From contig NC_066313.1 of assembly GCF_022539315.1 (NCBI RefSeq), forward strand, positions 10,977,764 through 11,041,763: a stretch of 64,000 nt of DNA, given 5' to 3'. Positions 46,631 to 58,388 of the stretch are shown one piece after another; within the stretch, counting starts at the first letter, position 1; every line of letters begins with the position of its first letter. Origin of the DNA: Serinus canaria (taxonomy: Eukaryota; Chordata; Aves; Passeriformes; Fringillidae). The notes beneath the pieces were generated by a model. It was not told where the DNA came from, ran no database searches, and saw only the letters and a program-made list of their open reading frames with translations. The position numbers and the translations under genes are program-made.

Positions 46631-49600
46631 ACTTCCTAGTAGCTTACTCAGCAATTACTTTTTAAAATCTGGACTTTGCTTTGTTTTACCAGCTAAACCC
46701 CCCTTACCCCTCTTCTGCTAGTTTGGAGTATGTTCGAGAAAAAAGGTTCTTTTTCAGTGGACCAGAACAACACCAGGGAATTTTTCATCATATTTTCCAC
46801 CTGTTAATGTAACTGGTATTTGTTAAGGAGCAGTATTTATCCATGTTTCTCCAAACTAAATTATTTTAATGGTACATAAATGTATTAAAGTTTAGAATAG
46901 ATGCAGTAAATAAATGCCACTTCTAGTTGGTTTTGGTTTTTTGTAATACAAGAACAATGGAAAAAACAGATTGTGCGTGTGATTTTTTTGTTTTCTAAGA
47001 ATTTAATTTTAAAAAGTAATGAATATATATCACAAAATTTGATATTGTTATCATATACTAAAGTATAATAGTGAAGCTAAATAACAAAATCACTACTAAA
47101 AGGGAGTTTTAGTGGCCTTGTAAGAATAAATTAGCAAAAGTTATTAAAAGCCTAAAGGTTTTCAAAATATGAGAGGAAATAGTCTCTAAACTTTTATAGT
47201 TTCCCAAATTATCCATATTTCTCTGCTGTCTAATCTTGTATTGCTAAACTGAGAGAATGGTACCTTTCACTGGTAGAGGATTGCACCAAGGACAAAATAT
47301 TGTCTCTGTGGTTGTTGACAAAGTTCTATTTATCTTTAATCTCAGATATACTCAGAAAGTTTTCAGAATTGTGATTTACTAATTCTTGAAGTGTATTTTT
47401 TTTTGTCTTTTGTAATGAGTTATGCTTGACATTTTTTTCTAATTAAATACTAATGAATATTTATTGATATTTCTAATATTTCAGTTGTGGTGAAATTTAA
47501 ACAAATCTTTAGAATCACCTAATTTATAAAACAAATTGTTACCTTTTTTTGACATGATTTTTTAAAATGTGTTGTCTCCCAAAAAAAGTTCTGAGAAAAA
47601 GGAGAGAGAAAAATTGAATTACTTAGTTGTGCTTGAATGTGAAGATGGTATTGCTGGACTTCAAACTTCTACTATGTTTGTGTGCTCTGAGTTTGATCTC
47701 TGGAGGGAAGCAGGTATTCCCTTGCAGTGCCTACACAGACTTTATGTTCTAAACTTAGGTGTTTTGAGTTTCATCACAGATAATAAGCTAACCTCAGGTA
47801 AACAGTATGACTTCTTCTCACAAGCAAATGAAAGGTAGAGGAGAATAATTAGGATCACTAGAATTAGTGGTATAAAAATGTGAATTTAATCTTGCCAGAG
47901 AATCTGGCCACAGCATTCACTTGTCAGTGCCTGAAGGAGTGTTGCTTTAGGCTGCCATTTGAGCAGCCATCTATGCTGCTTTGCTGAACTAACCACACTG
48001 AAAACCAATGGAAATGAAGGGATGGTTCTTTGTGGAGGGGGGATAGTTTTCATGACAAAGATGACCTTTGAATGATAGCTGAAGGTGTTTTTGTAGGTTG
48101 CTAGAAAGCAAAACAACTCTTCTGTAAATTGATGTTGATGAGGGATTAAATTTATGAGTTGTGATGAAATACAGACTCAGTTGATAAAACATTTTATTGG
48201 AAACCACTGAGAATTTACCACAAGGATGGAATTGACTGGGGAGAAGGTTCTGTCTTCATATGGAAATCTGTGAAATTTACAAGTGTTCTTGGAAATCCCA
48301 AATCTTCTAAATGTAACTTCAAAATTAAGTAAATTAGAATTTCCTTAGATTTGCTTTCCATTTCTTTTGACATCCTTGGGAGCTATCTTGATTAATTCAT
48401 ATGGCACTTGTCATAAATGGTAGTTTGTACTTGGTGTTTCTTCAGCTTTTGGCTATGGTTCTTGTCCACTGATACCAGGAAAGAGGAGGGAAGGGAGCCT
48501 CTTGCCCTCAGCCCCCAGTTTGCTCTGTCCCTTTTGTACATGGAAAAATTTTGTTTTCCCTTCACAGAGTGGGCACCAGGGTAAAATATGTTCTGCCTGA
48601 TCTGTTTGCACTTCACAGCAATGCAAGTGCTCCAAAGGGGAAGCCACACCATCCCATTTCTGTTACCCAAATTGAGTTTCTAATCTGGGCTTTTTCCAAG
48701 ACAGTCTGGGCATCCTTCTTTTGGCCTTTTACAGCAGCAATTTTCTTCTCACTGACTCTGTAGGCACCCTGAAGTCGTGGTGTTCTTACTTCCATGAAAC
48801 TGTGGCATTAGGACTTCCCAGCTTACTTCTCTTTGATGAATGTTGTCAGCTTTTCTGGCAAATTCCATGATTTTGATGTCTACTATTTAATATTGGCCAT
48901 ACACTAATAAAGCATCATCTGCTATCTGTATAAGGTATTTCAGCTCTGACTTCTGTGGTTGGAAGTTTTCAATGATACTTTAGATATTTTTTGGCTTTTC
49001 AGTAGTAATTTTTAAAGAATGATATATTAATCTTTACAAGTCTTGGTCAGTCCTGGATAAGTGTAACCTCATCAAATTAAAAAAAATCCTTTCATTTTAA
49101 TTTTTCTATTGATAATTCAGGTTTAGATACTGTTCTGAAAGATTAGAAGTATATACAGATTTTATTTTAGTATACTTTTAATAATACCACCTGTTTAGTG
49201 ATCATTAATGTAACTTTACTTAAAATTGGATATATTATTGAAAATTAGTTCCTTTTGGGTCTACTGTGTAAATACACTTCCTAAAAAAATTAACTGAAAG
49301 TAAAGTTGTTGCATGCTTAAATTTGATAAATAGGGATGACTCAAGGAATCTTTCTACTTTGAGAAGTCATGACTGCCTCAGTCTCCTACCTCCAGCCAAC
49401 TCATATTTGATTGTTGGTACATGAAGAAAAGATAAGAGAAAAAAAAAAAAGTGAGCATGGACGTAATAATGAAGAAACAATGCAGCACAGTCAACCAGGC
49501 ATGAAGAATTATGCATTGAAGCCAAGAGGCCAAGTGTCTCATCAGCTGGATTTTAATAGTGCCTGGCAGAAGTGCTTGTACTTGTACAGCAATTGTTTTA

Positions 49601-50185
49601 ATATCTAATTGTGTTTCAAGCTGAAATATGACAGTCTGTCTTGAAACATGAAGAGAACATTTCCTGTGATGCAATGTCTGAGCATTTCTTTACGTACTAA
49701 ACTGAGACCAGAAAATTGGTGATACTTGTGTTTTCAGGTTCCAGGAGCTTTCTAATTATGCATAAGTAAAGCTGTATCCTGTGCAGTTTTACTATTGTTA
49801 TTTCTTTCCTCTTCCTGTCTTTATAAGTCATCTTGTTTGCTGCATTCACTTGATATAACTTGTTCCTTCTTTTTGTTTTGTTGGTTTTGGGTTTTTTTAA
49901 ATACTATTAGCTGCTTCTTTTGCTAGTTAGCAGAATACCTGGTTTTGCTTGGGGAGTTTAGCTACAAAAGCAATGTACACTTTAAATATAAATATGACCC
50001 AATGCTGACATCTGAATTATGCTCCTGATAATCTAGCATTACCCTAACAGGGTCAGGAGTAAAATATCATAATTGAGGGTTAGGAAAAAAAGAGAAGTTT
50101 TAAAAAAGCTTAAATTTTCAAGTTGCATACTGAAATGGATGCAATACTCAAAGTGTAGCCTGGTTTTGAAATGTGCTTTTTTCAT
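46631..50185. other. Unique AT-rich non-coding sequence
   Basis: No gene or mobile element can be supported. The 48400-48960 part is GC-richer, and minus-strand frames there (60, 64 and 92 codons in different frames) have a protein-like look, which could indicate a decayed pseudogene, but I cannot assign a family. A T-rich tract with G lies near 49868-49900. Confidence 0.55.
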
Positions 50186-50900
50186 TTTATTTCTCATGAT
50201 CGATTGGCATGTGAAGCTGGAGCTTTTCAGGAGAAGTCTGGGATTATAAGTGCGTCAGCCTCTGCTTTTGGCACAGCAACGAGGTTATCAATAATGCATT
50301 GGAGATCTCAGAATCCTTGAACGTAGGGAAATCACAGCTGGTGTGGGCTTATTGTTGAAATTGCAGATTTGCGCCGAGAGGTCACGACAACTGCATGTCA
50401 GACGGTCACACACACGCACACAGACATGTCTTGAGGGAATGAGGGGAATAATGTCTGAAGAATTGCCAGTGCCCATGTTATTTAGAAACTCTTCATATGT
50501 TTCTATAGCTCAACTTTAAAAGCAGCATATTTAATGCTGCTTGCAGCAGCCTTTTGACATTTTGGCCTTTCCCAGTATTGTAAGTTTTATTGTTTTCCTG
50601 ACAAGTTTATTCATATACTAACAGCTTGCTTGGCAGCAATGCTCAGACTCGATACTTAGGCTTTCTGGTCACGGTGATGGCTGGCAGTAATAGAGAGGGA
50701 GAATAAGTGAGTGTGGAAATGCAAAGCTGTCTCTTGTTACATTTTATCGATCTCATTCTGGTGTCATTCAATTAAGACAGAAATGTGATGGATAGTGTCT
50801 GCATAGATCCCTTCTTTGCTTTCCAGCCACTCTATATAAAGCTTTTCGGGGGGAGGGAGGAGTAAAGAGAGTGTGAGGGGAGGAGGGGGTAGCAAATCAA
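50186..50900. promoter_or_regulatory. Candidate conserved non-coding block with a TATA-like box
   Basis: About 700 bp of complex sequence with retained CpG (AAGTGCGTCAGC, TTGCGCCGAGAGGTCACGAC, TCAGACGGTCAC, GACTCGATAC, TTATCGATC), a perfect eight-base inverted repeat AGCAGCAT/ATGCTGCT (50521-50541), AATTAAG and AATGCATT words, and a TATATAAAG box at 50833-50841 followed by a purine-rich G tract (50847-50889). The texture is typical of vertebrate conserved non-coding elements. The TATA-like box could mark a non-coding RNA promoter, but no transcript evidence exists here. Confidence 0.4.
50847..50889 (+). repeat. Purine-rich G/A tract
   Basis: GGGGGGAGGGAGGAG followed by AAAGAGAG and GAGGGGAGGAGGGGG, nearly all purine. 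Four G-tracts exist but one loop is about 17 nt, so triplex or weak quadruplex formation is only a possibility. Confidence 0.7.
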
Positions 50901-53900
50901 AGATACAGTGTGATTTGAATTACAGATCTAACTTATTTTTTAGGAAAATCATTATTCTAAAGCTATGCTGAAAAGCAATATTAGCAGAGCTAGCATTCTC
51001 TGTTGTCTTGTTAATAAGTATGTGTAAATGTCCAGCACATTTTTCATTGCAGTTGAAGTAATGTTGTAGTTTTTTTTTTTTCTCCCAGATCTTGTCTGTG
51101 GTTTATGAATAAACACTTGATTCTTCTGAATTTAATACACAGATAGAAATGAAAGGATTTACTTGCCTAAGAGAGTTGCCTGCATGCTGTAGGGCAGTAA
51201 TTCCAGATAAACATCTGAAGATAAGAGTTGTCATTTCAGCCCATTGTTTACTTTAAATATGGAGGGAAAAAAAATCGAGAAGCTCTCTCAGTGTAGTACA
51301 AAAACACAGAGATTAGCTCCATGGGTTTAAGCAGACCTACATCAATGCACTACCAAGCCTTTTGCCCAATCTTCATACAGTGGTAACTTCAGAACTAATA
51401 AATTACTTTCAGTCTAACTCTCAGTTTTCTGCGTGAGATGTGAACGAGACAAGCCTAGAATGCATGGGTAATTTCCAGGCATGATTTTTGCCATTAGACT
51501 TGGGGCACGCTCCTTTAATGCTCTTTAGGATGTACTTTAGGCTCTTTAGTTCCCTGTGAGGAAAGCTTTGATAAATCTCATCTCCTGGTTTTCCTTCCCA
51601 TCTTCCCTGTTTGGGGGTAGGAGGGCTGTCTGTCCAGTTCACCTCTGTTCCCATGGAACTTCCAGGGAAAGGTTTTGCAACTCAAAAACCTATGTCCAGG
51701 GCAGGTTTGGGATTCTCTGCTGAAATGAGGTTACCTGGGCAGAAGCCAATTCACCAGAACCAAAGTACTTTGCAGATGTATATTGGCCATTCCAACTATC
51801 ACAAAGAAAATACCAGCCAGCCAAAAGAGCAAACCAAGCTGTGCCACATGCAGCATGTAGGGCTGGTGTTCCTGGCTTTCCAGCCATTGTGGCTGTTGAG
51901 GATGTTCCACTTTTCACAGCCTGGCTGTCTCCCAGATTTCCTTTTCCTGCCCTGGGGAGCAAAGGAGACATAGGAGCCACATTTTAACTAAGAGCCTTGG
52001 GGCTTTGATGCTCAAGACTGTATTTTCCTTGCAACTACCATTATCAAATACACATTTATCACAGTAGATGGCATTAATTACAATCCAAGAAATAATTATG
52101 TTTTAAGGTTTTGAAGTCTTAAAGTATTTAAGATTTAAGCCACATTTTACATGTGACAAGGCTAAGATTTTAGAAATGACAGCAGACTTCTGTTATTCAT
52201 TCAGATGAGTATTCTGAGTGCTTGTTTGTGGTTGCTGAGTGCCTCAGGTTAAGCGCAGTTACTCGGTGCTCTGCAGAGCCTGCAACAGAGTTATGGGCCT
52301 CAGTTCTGGATTCATGGGCTTGAAGATCAAACATTAACTGGGGTTTGAGTTTTCAGAACTACAGAATTTGAAATGAGAGGTTAGGGCTGAGATGAACCAA
52401 GGTTTCTCAGAATAATTTGACCTAGTGCTATTAATTAGATGCTTCTGGTGAATCAGTCAGCAGCAGTCATACTGCCATGAGTATAAAGTGGCTTCCCTTT
52501 GTGCAGGAGTTCTACCAGGGACCTGTAACTTGTCTTTTGAGGACCCTTGGAAGCAATCACATGAGAAAATGCTGCCTTCCAGACATGAGGATGCAAGAAG
52601 GGTCTCAGGCCCTGATAGTCATTGCTGGTTTTTTTACCTAAAAGCAAAGATGGACTCTGAATAATTGTTGGAACTGCTCTTTGAGGGCTGTTCTACAGTG
52701 GGGATGCTGCTTAGATGAACCATGGATGTTTAATGATCATTGAAATTCTTGAAGTTTGCAGGATATTGAGTATAAACAGCTTGAATACTTGATCCAGTAC
52801 CAGTATCTTTAGAAATTACTTTTAATATAAGACAGAGAGGTAGATTTTTGTTATGCTTCTAGTCCCCCCTCAAAGTGACATTGTTTTTATTATTAAAATT
52901 TAATCATGGTATAGCATGTGGTAGCAAAGACAGCATCATCTGTGCAACATCCCCTCTTAGTTGAGGAGACTTCCAGTGTTGGACCATCATGCATTTGCCA
53001 CACAGGTATGAAATCAAAAATATTAGAATGCATTTAAAGCAAACAACGTTGCCCAGATTTTACAGGCAATCTCATAGCCAATGCTGTTGGTATAACTGCT
53101 TAAAATAAAGAGTTAAAGTGATTTCCTCATCTAACATCCTGACTCGGCACAGGTTTCTGTTTCTTTCTCCACTCCAAACAGAGAGTTTGCTTTGCTCCTT
53201 CCTGGCTTTATGGGCTCACATAATGTAACATACCAAACAGTTTTGCATTTTTAATAACTGTTCATTTTACTGCAGAAAGGAAAATATTTGTGGCATAAAA
53301 AAAAGGAAGAAAATATTGTTTTAAATTATGTGGGTTTGTGGGAGGAGACTAAGGGGCCTTGAGTAGCAATCTTAAAAAAAATTTAACCAATGCAAAGTTT
53401 AACCGTGATTTTTAAAATTTGACCATCTGGATTTTTTCAGTGGTTCATTGAAGTATATCAGGTTCTAACAGCCATACATAAAATAACATTAGGTAAGACA
53501 TCCAGGCTCTAAAATAAGCACTACTAATAAGCTCTACAAGGAACTTTTAATATAATTTGTCCACTGCAGGCTTCTCTTTTCCCTGACCTCAGTGAAGAAA
53601 GTCCATTGAGGTGTACTTTTGGATAAATTCAACACACTGACATCTGTCTCTGGAGCTGAAACTGAACAGGCATTAAGTTTATAAAACTAGATTTAGGGGG
53701 TTTCATGTCAGTGTCATGCTTTTTGTAGATGTCCGCATTTCATAATTCCAGAGGCAGTACCACAAGAATTACTTGTTTTGTACATTATTTTAATCTCAGG
53801 AGGGAACAGCTAAACCAGCACAAACCAAACTTGTTTTAAGACATACCATGCACTTGAATTTCCAGTTTTGTTTCTAGACTTCAGAAATTCACAGAAGATT

Positions 53901-55290
53901 GAGGAGAGGAGGGAGGGAGGCTTCCTAAGCACAAGCACGCAAGTGGTTATGGCCTATTGTACTCTTTTTAGAATTGAAATATTTCAATAGCTTGAAAATG
54001 AGCCAGACAGACTGTATATTATGAACAGGGGAAAAAGAAAAAAAAGGATACAAATAAATAAAGAGCAGCTGCAGTTCTGTTAGCTGTGCAACAGAGTTAA
54101 AAGAGACCTGAAAAATTATAGCTGACATTATATATACAAATCTAGGAGAAAAGAACCCAAAAGTATATCAAGTCTTGTCATATTCTGTTCTGCTCTGAAC
54201 TGAACTTACGGTTCAGTGTTTAATGTATGAGCAACAAATATTTTCTTTTTCAAGTGCTTCTAAGGAATTAGGATTAAATATATGAGACACAAGACAGAGC
54301 TTTGAACAGCTTACTTGAGAGCAAAAAGAAGCCTATATCTGAGTAAAAAATATTTTTGACTATTATCAGCTCTAGCAAGAATTTACAAGTAATTGTCTAC
54401 AACATGAGGATAGAAAATATTCTTTAGGAAAAATTACTTTTTGTTTTGGAATTATTTTTGGGATCCTCAGATTCCTAGATTTTACTCCTTTATATTTAAC
54501 TGTTGGCGGAGTGGACAATCCTGTTTTTCCAATGTGGAATTCACCTTTATAACTTCAATGTACAGAGAAAGTATTGTTACATTATTTGGTAATTGGAACA
54601 CTTTAAGTGAGAAAAAAAGACAAGTATTCAGAGTCTGCTTGAATTTGAAACCTGTGGCTCCAGAGTATGGCAAACATTAATTCAAAATCTGTGTGAAGGT
54701 TGGATAAATATATACCATTTTTCTTTATCGCACTTTCTCCAGTAAACTGAAGATAGTAGAATGGCCTTGTTTAGCCTTACTTTTTGATTTTTCAGTATTT
54801 AGTAGTCTTGTCCATTAATCACAAACTGGGCAGTCTTCACAGACGGTATCCCAGCTGAAGAGGAATCAATGGTGTTTATGCTTTTATTCCACCTGAAGTT
54901 CAGTATTTAATGCATATAGTAATTGTGATTGTCAGAAAATGTCAGATGCTAGACATAAAAAGAACCACATGTTAGAGAAGGGTAAACTTAGTTTAATCTA
55001 GGAAAGACTTAATAAATAAAGATGGAATGCTTTATGAATGTAGTCCTAATAATGATTAGGTGTGGTAATGGTGATTACTAAGATTTTGGAAGTCAATCCA
55101 GGAGTGCAGTCATGTTAACTTGCTTTAAGGAAGACAAACAAATGCCTATTCATTAGTTTTTGTGTGGAACAATTGGCAAAACTCTTCCTACTGATTTTTT
55201 TTTATGTACAATTCTGAAAATCAGTTTTTGTAATTCTGGGGTAACCTGGAAAATAGAAGTAGTGGGACAAGTCATGTTAGCAATCATTGG
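50901..55290. other. Unique AT-rich non-coding sequence
   Basis: No gene or mobile element is recognisable. The 51420-51970 part is somewhat richer in G+C and gives opposed open frames of 120 and 96 codons without family signatures. The remainder is plain AT-rich sequence. Confidence 0.6.
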
Positions 55291-55932
55291 ATCATCATAG
55301 AATCAGAATGGTTTGTGTTGGAAAGGACTTACAAGATCATCTCAAACCCCTGCAATGGGCAGGGACACCTTCCAGTAGACCAGGTTTCTCAGAGCCCCAT
55401 CCAACCTGGCCTTGAACACTTCCAGGGATGTGGCAGCCACAGCTTCTCTGGGAGACTAGGTCCAGTGCCTCAACATCCTCACAGTAAAGAATTTCTTCCT
55501 AATATATATTCTAAATCTATCTACTTTTAGCTTAAATCTATTCTCCTTCTTCTATTACTATATGCCCTTGTAAAAAGTCCCTCTCTTCAGCTTTTTTGTA
55601 GGCTCCCTTCAGGTACTGTAAGGAGTTCTAGCGCCTTCCTGGAGCCTTCTTTTCTCTGGGGTGAAAAATGCCAACTCTTTCAGCCTCTCCTCCCAGCAGA
55701 GCTGCTCCACCCCTCTGATCACCTTGGTGCCTCCTCTGGCCTGGCTCCAGCAGGTCCCTGTCCTTGCTGTGCTGGGAGCCCAGAGCTGGATGCAGCCCTG
55801 CAGGTGGGGTCTCAGCAGAGGGGGCAGAGGGGCAGAATCCCCTCCCTGCCCTGCTGCCCACGGGGCTCTGGATGAGCCCAGCACTCGGGGGGCTCTGGGC
55901 TCCCAGAGCACACTGCCAGGGCATGTTGAGCT
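55291..55932 (-). mobile_element. CR1 LINE 3' fragment, antisense
   Basis: The 3' terminus reads ATCATCATAGAATCAGAATG on the plus strand, followed by antisense 3' UTR words (AACCCCTGCAATGGGCAGGG) and ORF2 C-terminus. On the minus strand KVIRGVEQLCWEERLKELAF is the CR1 C-terminal motif. The middle (55480-55670) is AT-rich and badly decayed. The segment 55674-55912 is GC-rich and almost identical to 33322-33560 in inverted orientation. The 5' truncation falls near 55932. Confidence 0.95.
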
Positions 55933-56149
55933 TCTGTGGACATTAATAGTGATTATGGAAACTATAGCTGTGATCAATGTGCCTGTTTTGCATCTTTATA
56001 TTCCAGTAGGAGTATTGCCTCTTTATTTTGATAGAACACCTCTAGTTCTCAGTGGTCAATATGTGTTTGTACTCTGTGCTCCAAGTGTTGGCAAACAACA
56101 GGAGGTGGAAGTCTATGTGGCAGAGCCTTTGTCCTGAAAAATGATAGTT

Positions 56150-56832
56150 CCCAACACTGGGGAAAGAGACTTAGGGGTCCTGGTCAATGGCCAGTTGGAC
56201 ATGAGCCAGCAGTGCCCTGGCAGCCAGGAGAGCCAACCCTGTCCTGAGGGCATCAAGCCCAGCATGGGCAGCTGTGCAAGAGAGGGGATTGTCCTGCTCT
56301 GCTCTGCAATGGGGTGGCCTCACCTCGTGTGCTGGGGGCAGTTTTGGGTCCCACAATATAAGAAAGATTCAAGATATTAGAGAATGTCCAAAGGAGGGAC
56401 ACAAGGATGGTGAAGGGTCTTGAGGAGAAGCCATATGAGGAGTGGCTGAGGGCACTTGGTCTGTTCAGCCTGGAGGAGGCTGAGGGGAGACCTCATTGTG
56501 GTCCTCTGCATGAGGGGAAGAGGGGAAGCAGACACTGATCTCTTCCCTTTGATAACCAGTGATAGGATCTGATGGAACAACCTGAAGCTGAGTTAGGTTA
56601 GATATTAGGAAAAGGTTCTTCTCCAAGAGGGTATTTGGGCACTGGAACAGGCCCCAAGGAAGTGGTCACAGCACCAAGCCTGGCAGAGTTTGGAAAATAC
56701 TCTCAGAGTGTGGGGCAACACTCTCAGGCACGTGGTGGGATTCTTGGGGTGTCCTCTGCAGGGCCAGGAGTGGGACTCAATGGTCCTGATGGATCCCTTC
56801 CAACTCAGTATAACCTATGATTCTATGATTTT
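56150..56832 (+). mobile_element. CR1 LINE 3' fragment, sense
   Basis: It starts in ORF2 with ERDLGVLVNGQLDMSQQCPG (the CR1 pattern EKDLGVLVDEKLDMSQQCAL) and passes [11 protein letters not shown]. It ends with the 3' UTR GGATCCCTTCCAACTCAGTA and terminus CTATGATTCTATGATT at 56815-56830. Several frameshifts are present. Its 5' end faces the 5' end of the antisense copy at 55291-55932, with about 220 bp between. Confidence 0.95.
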
Positions 56833-57234
56833 TCCACAAACATGATACTGTGGTGCTATTTTGGTTAAAGATGTTGTCCAGTCTGGAAACTACAGTAAAG
56901 GTAAAGATGTCTCTTTTAAAAGGCAAGACAGACTTTTTTAGGTTGTCTGCTTTTTTTTTTTTGGCAGCTCTCTTCTAGCAACAGGGATTCCAAAATCTGA
57001 ATCATATTTTCCAGCAAATGTCAGATGCTAACAGTAAATTTAAAAACAAGATAAGTTATTCATAGGTAAATAAAGTCTAGTTTCTACTCTAATGGATGAG
57101 AATTTTCCTGAGAGGGTCCATCTTCTTGATTGAAATGAAAAACTTTGAAGGATACATGCCAGGAATATGCATCATTATGAGTATTTCTGTTTATGCAATA
57201 TGGGAACTCTTGAAGATATTTGCAGTTTGGGGTC
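56833..57234. other. Spacer between CR1 fragments
   Basis: About 400 bp of AT-rich sequence with a T-tract near 56951-56961. No gene or repeat body is recognised. Confidence 0.6.
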
Positions 57235-57357
57235 TCTTCTCCTAGGCAAGGACAAGAGAACACAGCCTCAAGCTGCACCAAGGGAGGTTGAGGTGGAAAT
57301 CAGGAAGAATTTCTTCATGGCAAGATTTGTTAAACATGAGAATGGACTGCCCAGGTT
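57235..57357 (+). mobile_element. Internal CR1 fragment, sense, lacking a 3' end
   Basis: GGCAAGGACAAGAGAACACA is followed by GCCTCAAGCTGCACCAAGGG and CAGGAAGAATTTCTTCATGG, and one frame reads EIRKNFFMARFVKHENGLP, the CR1 ORF2 C-terminal pattern. It stops after CTGCCCAGG without the 3' UTR or ATTCTRTG terminus. Since LINE insertions normally keep the 3' end, a later deletion or rearrangement is likely. Confidence 0.85.
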
Positions 57358-58346
57358 GGTGCAGTTTTTACAGAGCATTCATTACATGATGTTCTTGCAT
57401 GAGCCCTGCTTGGTTCTTGGTACTTTATCTTTCTTGAGCTGCTGCATTCTCTTACGCTGTGTAATGTCAGCCCCTGAGGAGCACAGAGTAATTTTGTGTG
57501 TAGGAGAAAAATATTACAAATCTCTGAAGAGGTGTCCAAAGTTATCAGGAAGTTTTGCCCATGCCTTTTACGATTGCTCAAGTCACAGAAAAGCAGATAC
57601 TTAAGAATAAAAGTGTGGACAACCTTAATGGCTGTTGCTCAAGAGGATAGCATTTCATTTTCCCAACAGCACTGCTGTGTCCTAAATAATTTCACAACTT
57701 CCTCACCATAAGCCTCACTGGAGCAGAAGGGCACCTGAACTTCACCAAGTCCTGCCAAAAGGAAGGAATATTGTCTTTGTGCAGGAATTTTGGGATAAGT
57801 GCTGGAGGAAAAATGCAGCTGTTTCCCAGCTGTTGTCAAAAATTAGACAACAGTTTAGTCAGAAGCTTCTCTGAGAAGATAAGAAAGGGATTTTTTTTTA
57901 AACTTTAATTTAATTTTCTGCTACTCTGTCTTGGGTTCTGTCACTGTGTTATGTCGCTGCTTTGTAAACTGGCATGAAGCTCCTGCATTGTAAGGTGTTT
58001 GGGCATGCTCTTTTTCATTGGTTTACTTTCCTGAAATTCAGACGATGTTTTGGAGATTTTGTTTCCAGAATAGTGCCATCTTGCCAAAATGAAATAAATT
58101 ATTCTTGCTAGTTTCATAGTTGTGGAGGGAAAAAAATTGATGACCTTTTACTTTTTCTGCTTTCCTGTTTGGCCATGCTACAAGCAGAATCCAAATAATC
58201 CAAGATAATCTTCTGAGAATTAAAAAGAGATTCTGGTTTTAGTATTAATTTCATAATTGGAACACTTACTTTGAAATTGCTGAGAGTAGAGATTTAAGTT
58301 GCTTCTAAAACTAAGATGCTGTCAAACTGCTAAGATAGGTATGCAA
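57358..58346. other. Unique non-coding sequence inside the CR1 cluster
   Basis: About 1 kb with no gene that I can support. A frame running from the CR1 fragment to 57604 is open but becomes featureless after the CR1 motif. Confidence 0.6.
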
Positions 58347-58388
58347 ATATATTGTCATAGACTCATAATATATTGTCATAGACTCATA
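58347..58388. repeat. Exact 21-bp tandem duplication at a CR1 3' end
   Basis: Units at 58347-58367 and 58368-58388 are identical; each contains ATTGTCATAGACTCATA. The CATAGACTCATA part is the antisense CR1 terminus (TATGAGTCTATG), so the duplication joins the element's end with adjacent ATATATTG. Confidence 0.9.

Noticed and set aside
51611..51973. Opposed frames of 120 and 96 codons
   Set aside because: Both strands are open in the same GC-richer patch and neither shows a protein signature.
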